NCBI RefSeq assembly: GCF_008831285.2
Contig: NC_045151.1
Coordinates: 6,337,682 to 6,401,681 of the forward strand
DNA from: Nymphaea colorata
Taxonomy: Eukaryota; Streptophyta; Magnoliopsida; Nymphaeales; Nymphaeaceae
DNA: 64,000 nucleotides
Direction: 5' to 3'
Shown here one piece after another: positions 37,639 through 49,910 of this stretch (position 1 is its first letter; each line of letters opens with the position of its first letter). The position numbers and the translations under genes were made by a program. Under the pieces are notes generated by a model. The model ran no database searches. It saw only the letters and a program-made list of their open reading frames with translations, and was not told where the DNA came from.

Positions 37639-39648
37639 TGTTTACCAAACTTAAGTACGGTCAACTCGCCATCTTTAGTTTGGATAAGATTTGTTAGGTT
37701 AATAAGTCCTAGTCCACTTAGTTGAACAACAAAAGTAAAGAAAAATTAATTCCATAACTTTGAATATAGTTCAAAGCCAAACATAATTTATTTTCAGATG
37801 ACCTTCAAAATTTAGATATTTAAAGCTGAAGAAGGCCTGAATTTAAGGAGGGATATGTTGTCATGCATACATAGGACCGTACAAAGTGGAAAAGGCTTGA
37901 CTTTAAAAACCGTTAAGATGTGATTTCACGCATGCTCAGAAAAGCATTTTTTTGACAACATAGATTTTTCTTGATGTGTAAGGAACTTGTAAATATTTAT
38001 GGGCAATTGACAATGTGATTCTTCCAATTAACCATCTCCTTATAGAAAGGAGAAAATTTAGAAATTGAAATTCAACTATTAGTGTGCAGCTCATGCATTA
38101 GTTTGTTGGCTCAAGAAATAAATTTAAACACATAAAAAAAATTAGATTGAGTTGGCACAATTAAAAAGCCAAAATACTTAAACCCTGTCCTAGTTGGTTC
38201 ACCTCCCTACTTTCAATGTTAGGACCAAAACATCAAAGAGTGTGTTGCCATTGTTCAAAAGCTGAAGCTAGATCATGACTAAATCATCGTTAAAATAGTA
38301 AAACAATATGGAAGTGAAGGGGAGGACATGTTTCAAATCCTAAAGGGGATTATGGTACCTGTATGCCCAAAAGCTAGGACGTAACATTAAATGTCAAATC
38401 ACTTTCCAAAAGGATTTTTTTTTTAAATTTAAAAAAAAAAATCACATAAGCTTTTAGTGCTTATAGTGTGAAAGAGACATGACTGTCATCTTCCAACTGT
38501 ATTTATCCAGTAGCCAAGATTGGTTTCTCACTATCTCCTTGAATCTATGAGATGAAATTCGCTTCATTTCCTGAATGTAACATAAAGTAACTATTTTCAA
38601 CTTTATAAAAAACCATAGAAAAGGAGCAAATTGGATTGCACATTTACAAAAGATCAATGCATTCTATGCTTAGGAGTTTAGCCATTTTGATGTTCATCTC
38701 TTAGTAGTCAATTTCATCTTTTGCTTTTACCATTTTTTTTACTCTTACTTTTTATTTTAAAGTTTAACCAACCTTCAGCTTTTGGGAAAATAACTCACCT
38801 CCCTAAAGACTACTATGAAGCTCTAAGCTTTGATGTTATATATAATTTTGTCTTATGCAATGTAAAGCCTTATCGGGTTTTTTACTAAACTCATTTAGTG
38901 AGCTTTAGTTTGATAGCATCCAGGCCAGTTGGCCTTATGGTACTAGGTATAGAACATCCTACAAACTTACTTGCTCAAGCCCAAAAAGTTTCTCTAACAT
39001 GGCGAGACAAAATTTATATGTTACATAACTTTGCAGGACAAACACAGTCAAGCTTTATGCCCATCTGATGTTCTTGAATACAAACACAAAGGACCGACTA
39101 CACTTTCCCCAAGCCCATCATTCAATGCTCCTTTTGTGACATGTTAAGTTCTTATAGGGCATTAGGGCTTCCTCTCATTGCTCTTCCTACTAAACTTCTA
39201 CAGAGGTTTGATTGGTGAAACCAAAAGCATTGCCTAGTCATGATATTCTCAACATCATAAAATTCTTCCTCCATATGTTAATCTAGGATCATGTCATCAA
39301 TAAAGTTTTCTACCACAAAGGAAACAAAACTTGAAGCAAACTCATAGGAGAGCAGGAATGTGGTAAATATAGCAAATAGAAATATTCATGGAATTGCTGC
39401 AATAACCAATACATATATATTTTGTATTCTAAGGCGATTTGTACATGATTGTGATAGAAGCTGCAGGAAAAATTGTAGGCAAGCTCGTCAATCATACCTG
39501 AAAAATATTTTAATCAATCCAAACAAAATGGAAATAATATAGTCAATCAAACCCAAAAATGACAACTTTCACATAAGCCATTACAAAATAGTAGCAAACT
39601 AGATATGCACTTCCACTATACTCAAACTTCCTAATATTGATTTTCTCT
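37639..39648. other. AT-rich intergenic stretch, no gene recognised
   Basis: Only short unmatched frames (for example 38454-38657 and 39310-39495, minus) and A/T runs near 38416-38440 are present. No RNA gene or transposon end was identified by eye. Confidence 0.6.
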
Positions 39649-39649
39649 C

Positions 39650-39679
39650 TGTGTGTGTGTGTGCGCACACGTGTGTGTG

Positions 39680-39723
<44 letters not shown>
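39650..39723. repeat. (GT)n-(AC)-(TA)n compound microsatellite
   Basis: GT repeats, a GCGCACAC break, more GT, then about 40 bases of TA. The reading frames across it (Tyr-Ile and His-Thr runs) are artefacts. Confidence 0.97.
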
Positions 39724-39728
<5 letters not shown>

Positions 39729-40123
39729 AGTACCCATCTCTGAAAGGTTGCAAATTTCTAGTTCTACTCACTTTTTTGCTTCTCTTTGCTTTATCCTTCT
39801 CTTTAGCTATGCCTTGTAGCCATCTTTGATCCTTCATTTTTACTTCAGTAGGAACGACGAGCCTTCCCATGGAATTCATGATATGTAAACAAGTTTCTAT
39901 TTTTGGGTTTCATTCCTCTTATTTCCTTCAACTGCTTCAGGCATAGTACTGAAGTTGATCAGTTCTTGCTTCAAATTTAATGACTTTTCTTTCATATTCC
40001 TCTTCCTACTGTTAATCTTGTGTAGATCCATGGCTTTATACCACACAATAATTGCTTGTAACAACATAAACATTGTTTCAACATTGAACATAACCATACT
40101 CCCACACATAAATATATAAACAG

Positions 40124-40124
<1 letters not shown>

Positions 40125-40190
<66 letters not shown>
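40125..40190. repeat. (TA)n microsatellite, about 33 units
   Basis: An uninterrupted TA tract. The frames read through it encode only alternating Tyr and Ile. Confidence 0.98.
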
Positions 40191-40193
<3 letters not shown>

Positions 40194-40605
40194 CAAACCC
40201 AACATGATCTACAAAGGACAACATGCCACCCCTATGTCTTATCATGTCAATGATCAATTTGCACTAATTTGGTAAGTTCCCTCAAGGTAAGACCAACATA
40301 TGCAATACTTACTTTTAGATGAATTTGTTATCTTAGTTATATAAGGTGCTGCTGTCCTGTTATAGATTTCTGAATGTTAAGACTGCCTTGCATCTAAAAT
40401 AAATATATTGATAAAGAGTACTAACAAGCAAACAGTAGTTTTTTTTTTCATGCTCAATTTGTTGGTACTGCATACAAAGCTACTTCTATGTGGCCTTCTT
40501 ACTCAATAAAGCAAACCAGTGGGAGTCCTAAACTCAGTTTGAACTACATACATTCAGACATTCTCATATACCATACATTTTCATTTCAAATAACTTGTCA
40601 TGAAA

Positions 40606-40689
40606 CACACCCACCCACCCACCCACACCCCCCCCCCCCCCCACACACACACACATATTTATTTATTTATATTTATATTTATATATATG
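40606..40689. repeat. compound ACCC / poly-C / CA / TTTA / TA repeat
   Basis: Five simple motifs follow one another: CCCA units, a run of about 15 C (40628-40642), CA units, TATTTATTTA units and a short TATATA end. Poly-C of this length is rare in plant DNA, and its base count is prone to sequencing error. Confidence 0.95.
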
Positions 40690-40968
40690 CAGTTGTAAAA
40701 CATGAGATTGCTTTTAAAAATTTTTGCTGTATAGAATTGAACGTAAATGGATTCTTTATAGTGTGTATGGAAATTTGGAATGTCAAACATATTCAATGCA
40801 GTCGTCCCACCGTTTTTTTTTTTTTTGAATAATTTTCATTAGCATCATACTCATTCTTGAAATCCTAGAGATTCCTATAATCTGATCCGATCCTAATTTT
40901 CACAAAACATGCAAACATGTCTAGCTCCATACAATTTTAATGTGATGCATGGCGTCATTCTTAACATT

Positions 40969-40971
<3 letters not shown>

Positions 40972-41052
<81 letters not shown>
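40972..41052. repeat. (TA)n microsatellite, about 40 units
   Basis: The longest perfect TA tract of the window. Both strands give long Tyr-Ile frames that are not genes. Confidence 0.98.
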
Positions 41053-41053
<1 letters not shown>

Positions 41054-41420
41054 CCATAACAAAACACACAAAGACAACATTGATGCCAATATTTTGGAAC
41101 ATTTCCAAATACAATCAATTTGAAAATTCTTAGAAAATTTCTTAAATATGGTTACTACCTTCCTACCAACAAGCATTGTTGCAATGTAAATATTGTGGAC
41201 CTTGCAACAACTGTAAAGACATGCTGTATATCTACATGTTCTTGAATATATACTAGTATGAACATAAATATATACATACATCTATATGCACAATATTTAC
41301 TTGTACATTCATATTCACATCAAAATATATGAGAACTTCATGCTTCTGTCCTAGACCTTCAAAGTTGAATCCAATTCAGTTTGCTTGTAGAATTATCAAC
41401 TGCCCACTATAATTCCTTTG

Positions 41421-41449
<29 letters not shown>
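41421..41449. repeat. (AT)n microsatellite
   Basis: About 14 AT units, 370 bases from the longer tract at 40972. Confidence 0.95.
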
Positions 41450-41451
<2 letters not shown>

Positions 41452-42043
41452 AGATCACAACTTGTCTCTTCAAGTAAGAATCTACATACTTATATAAATG
41501 CTTACATACATATATATGGATATATATAAATAGATCTATGTACTGATTGGTTATCAAGAAAACCATATAACACTTACTAGAGTTATTTCTGATTAGAACA
41601 ACTCTTGGTTTCAATTGGCAGCTCCTCTATTTCTTAGGTTCTCAAAAGATGGGATGATAAAAAAAGTAGACCAGCTATTACTAGTTTCTTATCCCAACCA
41701 GAGGTGCAGGAAAATGGGGAATTATCTCTTTCTTTTCTCCAATTTTTTTTGTTGTTGGGACCATCTCTCTATGGGTGCAGTAAACGGTAATCTAAAAGGC
41801 TGTAGTGTAGAGTTAAATAAACCCAATATATTTTAGCAATCCTTCATTATGAATTTCCTAAGGATGTCTCCTCAGTAACCCATAATCCTCTTTAATGTCT
41901 CATTTAACATTTTCAATTACTAGGTCTGTTCATGCATATATTAATAATCTCATTTACTTTGCCATAATTATGCCTCCTTATGACATAATTGGCATTTTTA
42001 AGTGGCCCTAATATTTGTTTGAATTTATCAATTCATTATATAC

Positions 42044-42044
42044 A

Positions 42045-42079
<35 letters not shown>

Positions 42080-42080
42080 T
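42044..42080. repeat. (TG)n(AG)n microsatellite
   Basis: TG units pass directly into AG units just upstream of the LINE relic. The TG-to-AG arrangement echoes the tract at 3485-3553. Confidence 0.95.
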
Positions 42081-42169
42081 ACAATGAATGGTAGTATACA
42101 AGCTTATAGGTATACTCACACATATTAAATAACTGCAAAAAAAAAACTTGGCCCATCCATAGGCGAAGG

Positions 42170-43497
42170 AGACTTTCTTGTTCGCATTCAATCAGAAGCT
42201 GAGGTTTCCCTGTTACACAAAAAACAGTCCTAGTTTATTGAAGGCAGAGCATTGGTTGCGAACGATGGATTCCAGGGAGCCCTTTGTCATTTTATCCTAT
42301 AGTAAGTCCACCACTATAGGTCTGTCTGCTCAATCTGGAAAAACAATTTTTTATAATAGGGTTTTTAAGGGAGTGGTTGATGATCTACAAAGAGAGTTCA
42401 TCGATGCCGTTCCTACAAAGAACTTGGAGAGCAACAAATTTGCCCCTATCTGCATGGAACACCCTTTAGAGCTAGGTTGAAGCTAGAGGTGGACTTAGTG
42501 CTTAGCAAAGACAAGATTGTGGTCTACTCAGTCACGTATGAGAGTTGATTATGCTTTTTCAAGAGGTGTGCTGTAAATTTGTACCCTCTAAAGGCATTTC
42601 CAGTGCAACTTCTGACCAGCCAAAATGTTGAGAAAATGGCTGTTGGCCATTTCAACAACAAACCGGCAAGGCCACCGCCCAGTGGCCTCTATGACAAGCA
42701 GAAAGTCATCGTGGATTCCAACAAAACTTCGGCCTGGAGGTGGGCCTAGTGGCTGGAGAAGGAATCGTTTGAAGACAGAGTCTCCAGTTGATAGGGTGAA
42801 GATCCAAACAATGCAGCCATTTGCTGGGGACCCCTCCAACCTAGTCTAGCAATAAATTCTCGTCTTGGTTTCTCCTTCAAGACGGGTTCTGGGGAGCAGC
42901 AAGGAGTCGGGAAGGAATTCAATGAAGGTGCAAATGAGAATGGCCAAAGTGGTAGTAAGGTCAGTGCCCCAGAGGATTGGCAGGTTGGAGAATGGCACAT
43001 GCTACTATCGCTAGTGAGGAAGTCACTAATGAGGTCTATGCAGAGCCAACTAATGGCAGCCCACCAAGGAAGAGGAAGCGAGTGGCTGCTCCATCACCCT
43101 CTATTACTAGCATGGGTGAGGAGAGTTAGGCATTTCATTCCTCCTTAGTTCCCATTAACGAAGACCATATACAGTCACTTGATAAATGCCTTGGCTTGAA
43201 ATGTTAGAGGTCTAGTGAGGAATTCAATATATCAAGAGTTAATGACCTCTAAAAATTTGTCCTTAGCATTCATCTTGGATATTTTGTTGACTGATGAGAT
43301 GTTCTCTTGTTGGAGTAGAAGTCTTATTGATTTTTTTTTCGAGTCAAATGCAATTTTTTTAATTGGAGTTTGCCAGAATTGTAGCTGTTTGGAGACCAGA
43401 TAGGTTGGTTGTCTCTCTCCTTTTTTTAGACATTATTAGTTTTTTGTACATTGCAAAATGTGTTCTTATGATGTTTGTTTTGTGGTTGGAGGTATTT
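42170..43497 (+). mobile_element. LINE relic, 5' part: ORF1 remnant and start of endonuclease
   Basis: 42178-42480 is an open frame, followed by related frames broken by stops and shifts (KIVVYSVTYES near 42510, PPRKRKR near 43066), compatible with a plant LINE ORF1. From 43194 the endonuclease start is visible as A-stop-NVRGL: the expected Trp codon has become TGA at 43197-43199. The same frame (LMTSKNLSLAFILDI...) continues with two TAG stops to the solo-LTR insertion. The element is inactive. Confidence 0.65.
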
Positions 43498-46186
43498 TGT
43501 CACACCCCAATACTTTGAACCTCAAACAATGTGCGATGACACAATGATTCAAAAGGAGCTATGCACATGAAGAGACAATGGAGCAAACATTTCATTATAT
43601 AATAAATTCAATTTATACAAAGTCACTTCATATTTCTCAATAACACATATGACAAAAATATCCCAAACCACAACATTGATGCTTAACAAAAACAAGACAT
43701 CATAGAGACCAAAACATGATGCGTCGACACTACAATACATCCAAAATCTCTCCAATAGGATATAAGTTGAGCCATTTGATCAACCTGCTGCTCCGGGTTC
43801 CCCAAAACCTGAAGAAGTAAACAACAGAAGGCTTAGCCTTTATAGTGTGGCAACAAACCAGATACATACCTAACCCTCTAAGGTGAGGGACTCAAATATG
43901 AGATATAATAAATACGAAAATAAAACACTATCATGTCATGATAGAAGTATGCAGTCACATGACTTGTAGAGACCACTCAGTGGCCACAATTACCACATTT
44001 AATAATCACATTCACTTCAATCATATTCACTTCATTCACATACAATTCATGCACACCACGGGCAACCTATAGTTGGGAGACAACCTCCTGAAATGATACA
44101 TATCCATTCACATTGCAGAAGTAGAGCACTCGTCTATGGATGCGTGAATTCCACATGGAGTTGCTTAGCCTTTTATAGGACACCCAGGTTGGGAAGGTGG
44201 GAGCTCAACGCTCCAGGCACATCACACAACGATACCTTGGGGCCTTGCACTGCTTGCGCTCCGAACAGACGACACCAGTGGCGAGGGCGGGACATCTCTC
44301 AAACACATTGTCATAACCCACTGGTCTCTCATCTATTATTCTTTCTTAACTTATCATTCTAAAAACACATTCACAAAATGACCAGCTAGCACATGAGGTT
44401 GGTTCACTTCACGAGTGCACCCATACCTCCAAATGCCACCACACGAGGGCTACACATATAGTTAATACTCTTAGCTAGCCGTCATAACTTTACATGTACA
44501 ACTACCCTTCAAATTCATTCAATTGTATCATGCCCACGACAATGCACAGAAAAAATATTACAACATTTACATCAATCAAACACATCAATCACATCTTACA
44601 AAACTTAGCCAAATCACAAAGAGTAGTCTCGATTTATGATTGGTTAGTACCTGTCCTATACAAGTATAATTATAAGATGCTTTATAGTGCACAATCAAGG
44701 TTAAAGAGATATTCGACTCGATACCCCACCTAATTTGCCCTGAGCAATTATAATTGCTAGTATGTATATGCAATTGCGTAGTAATTTTAAAAACAAAACC
44801 AATCTCATAATCATTCAATCACATGTATACATTCATTCAATCACAATACAATTACAAGATCCAACAATCCTGAAAGACACATTCTAAAGTTGGCACCAAG
44901 TAGGGATCTGTAAAAAATGCATACTTGTCACACGTCGCCAAAATACCCAAAATGCCTCTAGCATCGAATATTGTCACTCAAGGTCTACTCGGCGTGCCTG
45001 GTGTACCTGAAAGCATAATCAAGCAATAAGTTCTCTACTTGCTTCGCTTTACAATGTATACAAGTATGAAATATAATCATTGAGACATATATCATAGCTT
45101 CAAGAGAGTGCCAACGGGTAGTATCGATCAATAAAACCCTCCAATAAATCTCTTTCCCAACAAGTGACGTAGTATGCACATCAACAATAGCATTTGTCAC
45201 GAGTTCACTAAAATGGCAATACACCTTCTCCAAAACATCAAAATTTTAATATGCTTCCTAACCGCTTCAATTATTAGTCTCATCATGCTAAAAAGATAAT
45301 CATATGCATAAATCATCGACCCTCCATAACAGTCATAGACCTTCTTCAAAATAGCAAAGTCGCTAACGTGCATTATAAAACATTCAATCTTAAGTCTAAC
45401 ATGCTTAAACAATAATTATACATGCACTAGTAGAAAATATTAGATAATTTAGGCTCGATTAGGCCTCTCTCACCCCAGTCTAGAGTCTTAACTATTGGAG
45501 TGTTCTCAACAGCCACCTCAAGTACTCAATTGATCCCCAAACAGCTAAAATTATATGTTGTCTTCGCCTCCAATGCCTTTTATTCCTTGTTATGAAGGGA
45601 AAGACGTGTTCTCCAAGTAGCAATTCGACCAAAACAACATTAAATAGGGTGAGAATTAGCAAAAAAGAGACCAAAAGTGAGGTCTGTTGTGACAGTGAGG
45701 GACCTGGTTCGACTGATTTTGACACATACATGGAATAGAGTGTGAACAGAGGACAATGAGAGTGAGAAGTGAAGATCGCCATAATCATCAATAGATTGCA
45801 GCTACCTTCAGTTTGCAGTAGTAGCTTTGCTTTCAAGTATGGCTGTGAATGAGAAGAGCTGACAGTAGAGAGAGAGAGGGACTAAACAGAGAACTCGAAC
45901 AGAGAGGGAGACGACAAAGAACGACAAGAGTGGGATGGACAGAGATATGTAGAGGGTGACGAAGAAGGAAAAGATAGAAGAGAGGGCTCACCTAAGCGCC
46001 ACCGCTGTTGTTGTTTACCTCTGCCACTACTGCAATTTCTTCTGCCTCCTTCTCCTCTACGTTGCAGTCGAAACAGTGGAAGAGACAAAGAGGAAGAGCC
46101 GGCATTGGGCTCCTCTTCACGTGATGGAGTTTAGGTCCGGGTCTGGACCTTGATCCAGCTCGACCGCCCCAAAGCCAAACGTTACA
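43498..46186. mobile_element. solo LTR (2689 bp) of a gypsy-type element, nested in the LINE
   Basis: It begins TGTCACACCCC and ends GTTACA, so the tips TGT-AC/GTTACA are imperfect inverted repeats. TATTT lies exactly on both sides (43493-43497 and 46187-46191), a 5-base target duplication. There is no gag-pol sequence inside, and the frames are short and unmatched, so this is one LTR left after recombination. The length and the TGTCACACCCC start suit large-LTR gypsy groups (Tekay/Del-like); that assignment is tentative. The orientation is not certain. Confidence 0.82.
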
Positions 46187-46191
46187 TATTT

Positions 46192-49100
46192 ACCTTTCCC
46201 CCAACCACATCATCCGATATAAGGAATTTTTTCTCTTGCATAAATTTGTTGATACTTTATCCCTACCTTGTATTCTTTTAGGTGACTTTAATGCTATGAC
46301 TGGTAGATATGACAAGATAGAAAGGAAGCCTTTGGTGGTCTCCTATGAGTCTTTCAATTCTTTCTTATCCAATATAGTTTGAGTATCCTTCAATAAAAAA
46401 ATACATGCATCACATGGTCCAATAATAGAAGCAATGAAGGGCTTTTTCTTTGTAAACTAGATTGATGCATCATCAATCACTTGTAGAGAGAAGCCATTGA
46501 GAGCACTAGTAGAATCAAAATCCTCCGTCATACCACTTCTAATCATAGCCTACTAATTCTTCACATGCAGATTGGAGATGCTCCTAGTGGAGGCTCTTTC
46601 GTTGTCATATGGTTCATGTGATTAATAAGTCGGAGGCTACTAGAGGTGCCTTAGCCAAATGGCAAAAGCACTAACTAGGTCCAGTCAAAGCTAGACTGTC
46701 CAACCTCTAGAGAGAATTAAATAGGATGCAACAAGTCCAAGATTTTGGAGGCGATTTGGCTGAAAGCTTGGAGAGGATGTTAAGAGCAGAGTTGTAGGAC
46801 ACCCTACATGTGGAAGGGAGCATGTGGAGGTTGAGAACTATAATCATATGGTTATAAGAGGGTGGCCATAATATTGCCTTCTTCCAAGCCATTGTTTAAG
46901 GTCGCAGATCAAAAAACTATATATACGAAATTGAAGTGGATGGTACCACACTCAAGAACTAAGAAATGATTTTGGAGGCTGGTAAGAGATTTTACCAGGC
47001 CTTGCTTGGAGTGGAGGAGATGGATGGTTTTCATTTTGTAGATGCTCTAGATGGTCATATTGTATTGCAGGAAGAGAATTTCTCCCTCTATGGACATGTT
47101 TTTGAGGAGGAGATTTGACTTGCAGTCTTTAGTTTTGATGGAGATAGTACCCTTGGTGCTAATAGGTTCTCTGCATTTTTTTAGCAATTGTATGGAGATA
47201 TTTTTGGCTAGGATGTAACAAAGCAATTATAGGATTCTTTTATATGGGTAGGATTGTGAGGAAAGTTGACACGACCATCATCACCTTGATCCTTCAGTCT
47301 ATGGTGCTAGACTTTTCAATGAATTTCAGCCTACATTTCTACTCAACTATCAGTTTAAATTCTTTACTAAGATTATGGTCAATCGTGTGAAAGGGATCCT
47401 CAAGAGAATAATCTCTCTTGTACAAGCCACCTTCCTCATTGACTGATCCATTTATGAGAATGTGATCATTTCTCATGAAATTGTCCATAGCATAAATATG
47501 TCCAACATAGAGGTAGTTTGCTTGAAAATATATTTCTTCAAAAGTATACGACATAGTGAACTAGATGTTATTTCAAAGGGCCCTTCTTCATTTACGTTTT
47601 GAGAGCAGTTGGGTGGATAGGATCCTCACTTATCTTTCCTCTACTTTTGTATTAGTTATGATAAATGTGGAATTAGGAATTTCTTTGTTCTCAAACGGGC
47701 TCTTGGCAAGGAGTTGAGAGCAGTTGGGTGGATAGGATCCTCACTTATCTTTCCTCTACTTTTGTATTAGTTATGATAAATGTGGAATTAGGAATTTCTT
47801 TGTTCTCAAACGGGCTCTTGGCAAGGAGATTCTGTCTTGCCCTATCTATTCATTGTTGTTATGGAGATGATGTCTAGACATACAGCTACATGTTGTGATG
47901 TAAAAAAAACCTCCCTCCCTTGTTTTTTATGTCCAGGTATGCTTTTTTTTTTTTTTTAAGATGATGTTTTTTCTATCCACAAGATTGCTAATCTTTAGGT
48001 AGTCTATTTTCTCATGCCAGTCTGAGAATCAACCACCATAAATCCATGATCATTCCTTTCGATTTGGATGAGCACCTCCTAAACAGGATAACATTAGTTC
48101 TAGATTAGAAAGTGGGTGATCTTCCAACTTGATATCTTGGCCTCCCTATCTCTTATGCCAACCTCAATCTGAATGGCTGTGAGGAGTTGTCATCTAAAGT
48201 TAACATGTACCTAGTAGGATGGAAGACCAAACTGCTTGCTTATTCTAGCAGTTTGTTCACTCAAGCATGTTCTCTTCAGCATCACAAGGCATTGGATAGT
48301 TATCCCTAATCTTTTTTCTGTGGTTCTTAATAAAATTAAATCCCTAATGGCAAAATTCTATGGGATCATTACATGACACTAAAGGTAACCATTTATTGTG
48401 TGCAAGCCCAACAAGGAAGGGGGGGGGGGGATGAGATTATTAGATATTCATATGCTAAGCAAAGTGGTCAGTGCACTTCTTTCCCTGCAAATTTGTTGCA
48501 AGAAGGAAGATCGGTCAAAGTTTTATCTACTATAAGTACTTCAGTGATCATTCATTATGGACCTAGAGATATGTGAAAAATGCCTATTGGATCATGAAGG
48601 GAATTATGGAAGGATGAAAGCCCACTCAGGATTTAATTGAGTATAATCAACTTTTGGTTTGTTAATTGGTCTTCCATTTGTCTGAAATATCTCATTAATG
48701 AAGAATAGTAACCCCACTTTCAAGGTTTGCTTTGATGCTCTCTTCATGACATCATTGATGTTTCCCTTAGATGGCATGGGAAGATTCAGAGATTTCTTGA
48801 GTGAGTCCAGATCCTCTACCACCCATGCTACTCTTGTCCAATTGTTGGTTCAGGGTCAGCCAATTGAGCATGTGAGATTATGCCACATACTTCAGATGGT
48901 TCAACACAAGAGCCTAGAAGAGGGTTGGAGGAATTGGGTTTGGCACAAAGATAGTACCCCTTATGCCACTTGGTTTTGCAACGTTGCTAAGGAAGACTGG
49001 TCACTCATGACTATATCAAAGCTAAGGATCATTTCTTAGCTAACAGATGCTACCTCTATTGGAAACAAGAAGAAGAGGCTCAGCATGTTCTATTCAATTG

Positions 49101-49910
49101 TCGTAGAGCTGTGAAGGTGTGGAAGTCTATCATGAGCAAGTTCAGTAAGAAGAGAATTCCCTACCAGCCTTTCATATCTGAGCTCAAGTGGTAGTTCACC
49201 ATGAGCTTTAAGCATGGGTGGTTTATGAATTGTGGTAAAATATGCTTCCATACTGTCAGATGGAAACTGTGGATGGCTAGTGATGCTAGATTTGCACAAT
49301 GTGGGGGACTATCCAACTTGGGAACTTCACCATTCGGATTGGGTCTACTTATGTTGAGATTTCCTCTCTTATAGTTAGGTAGGGCACTAGAGACCACCAA
49401 ACGGGTTCATGGCTCAGATCAAAATGCATTGTCGATGAGTAGCTTGTAAATCAAGAGAAAGACATGTGCATGTAGTTAGCGACAAGGAGTTGTCCTCCTA
49501 TAAAAGAGATTTCCTTTGGAATCATGTTAGGAACTAGTGGTAATACTGAGTTTGGTTTCAGGTGGTGTGGGCAAAGCGAAAACTTGGCTGAATTTTTATC
49601 TTGAAGGAAATTTGCAACCTTTGGTGGATGACAATGACATGAACATTTTCCTCATTTCTAACAAGAAGTTTTGGCTTGGGAGGTTAAGAAGCTTGCTAGT
49701 GAACAGAGCAGACCACCACCTCAACCTTCCCCATATTAGAAATGTCAGCCACAGAGGTTCTACTCTTTGAATCAACCCCGGGACATTGTTGCTATGCCTA
49801 CTGATTTGTAAATCCTGGTTTGCTCCTAAGTGGTTCCTTTTTGCCTTGATGTATAGTAATTTTTTATATTTATTATAATAAATTGGTGGGAGGCCTATCC
49901 ACCAGCAGGG
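46192..49910 (+). mobile_element. LINE relic, 3' part: endonuclease end, RT and zinc-binding domain
   Basis: Downstream of the solo LTR the endonuclease resumes (YLSPN, then LGDFNAM with GDFNA at 46281-46295). Reverse transcriptase follows in broken frames: KGILKRIISLVQATF (~47390), and VLPYLFIVVMEMMSR (~47835), the family's block ahead of the catalytic aspartates. The C-terminal zf-RVT domain is at about 49020-49320 (FLANRCYLYW, QEEEAQHVLFNC, AVKVWKS). The 3' end is probably near 49905, after GGTGGGAGGCCTATCCACC, a motif common at plant LINE tails. Many stops and a 115-bp duplication make it inactive. Confidence 0.82.
47601..47829. repeat. 115-bp tandem duplication inside LINE RT
   Basis: Copies start GAGAGCAGTTGGGTGG at 47601 and at 47716, and I see no difference between them until their last bases. 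As 115 is not a multiple of three, it shifts the frame. Confidence 0.95.

Noticed and set aside
39631-41281. Long open frames of alternating Tyr-Ile on both strands
   Set aside because: They are translations of TA microsatellites, have no other content and appear on both strands.
45882-46153. Frames of about 65 codons near the right end of the solo LTR
   Set aside because: They lie inside a non-coding LTR, overlap on both strands and match nothing.
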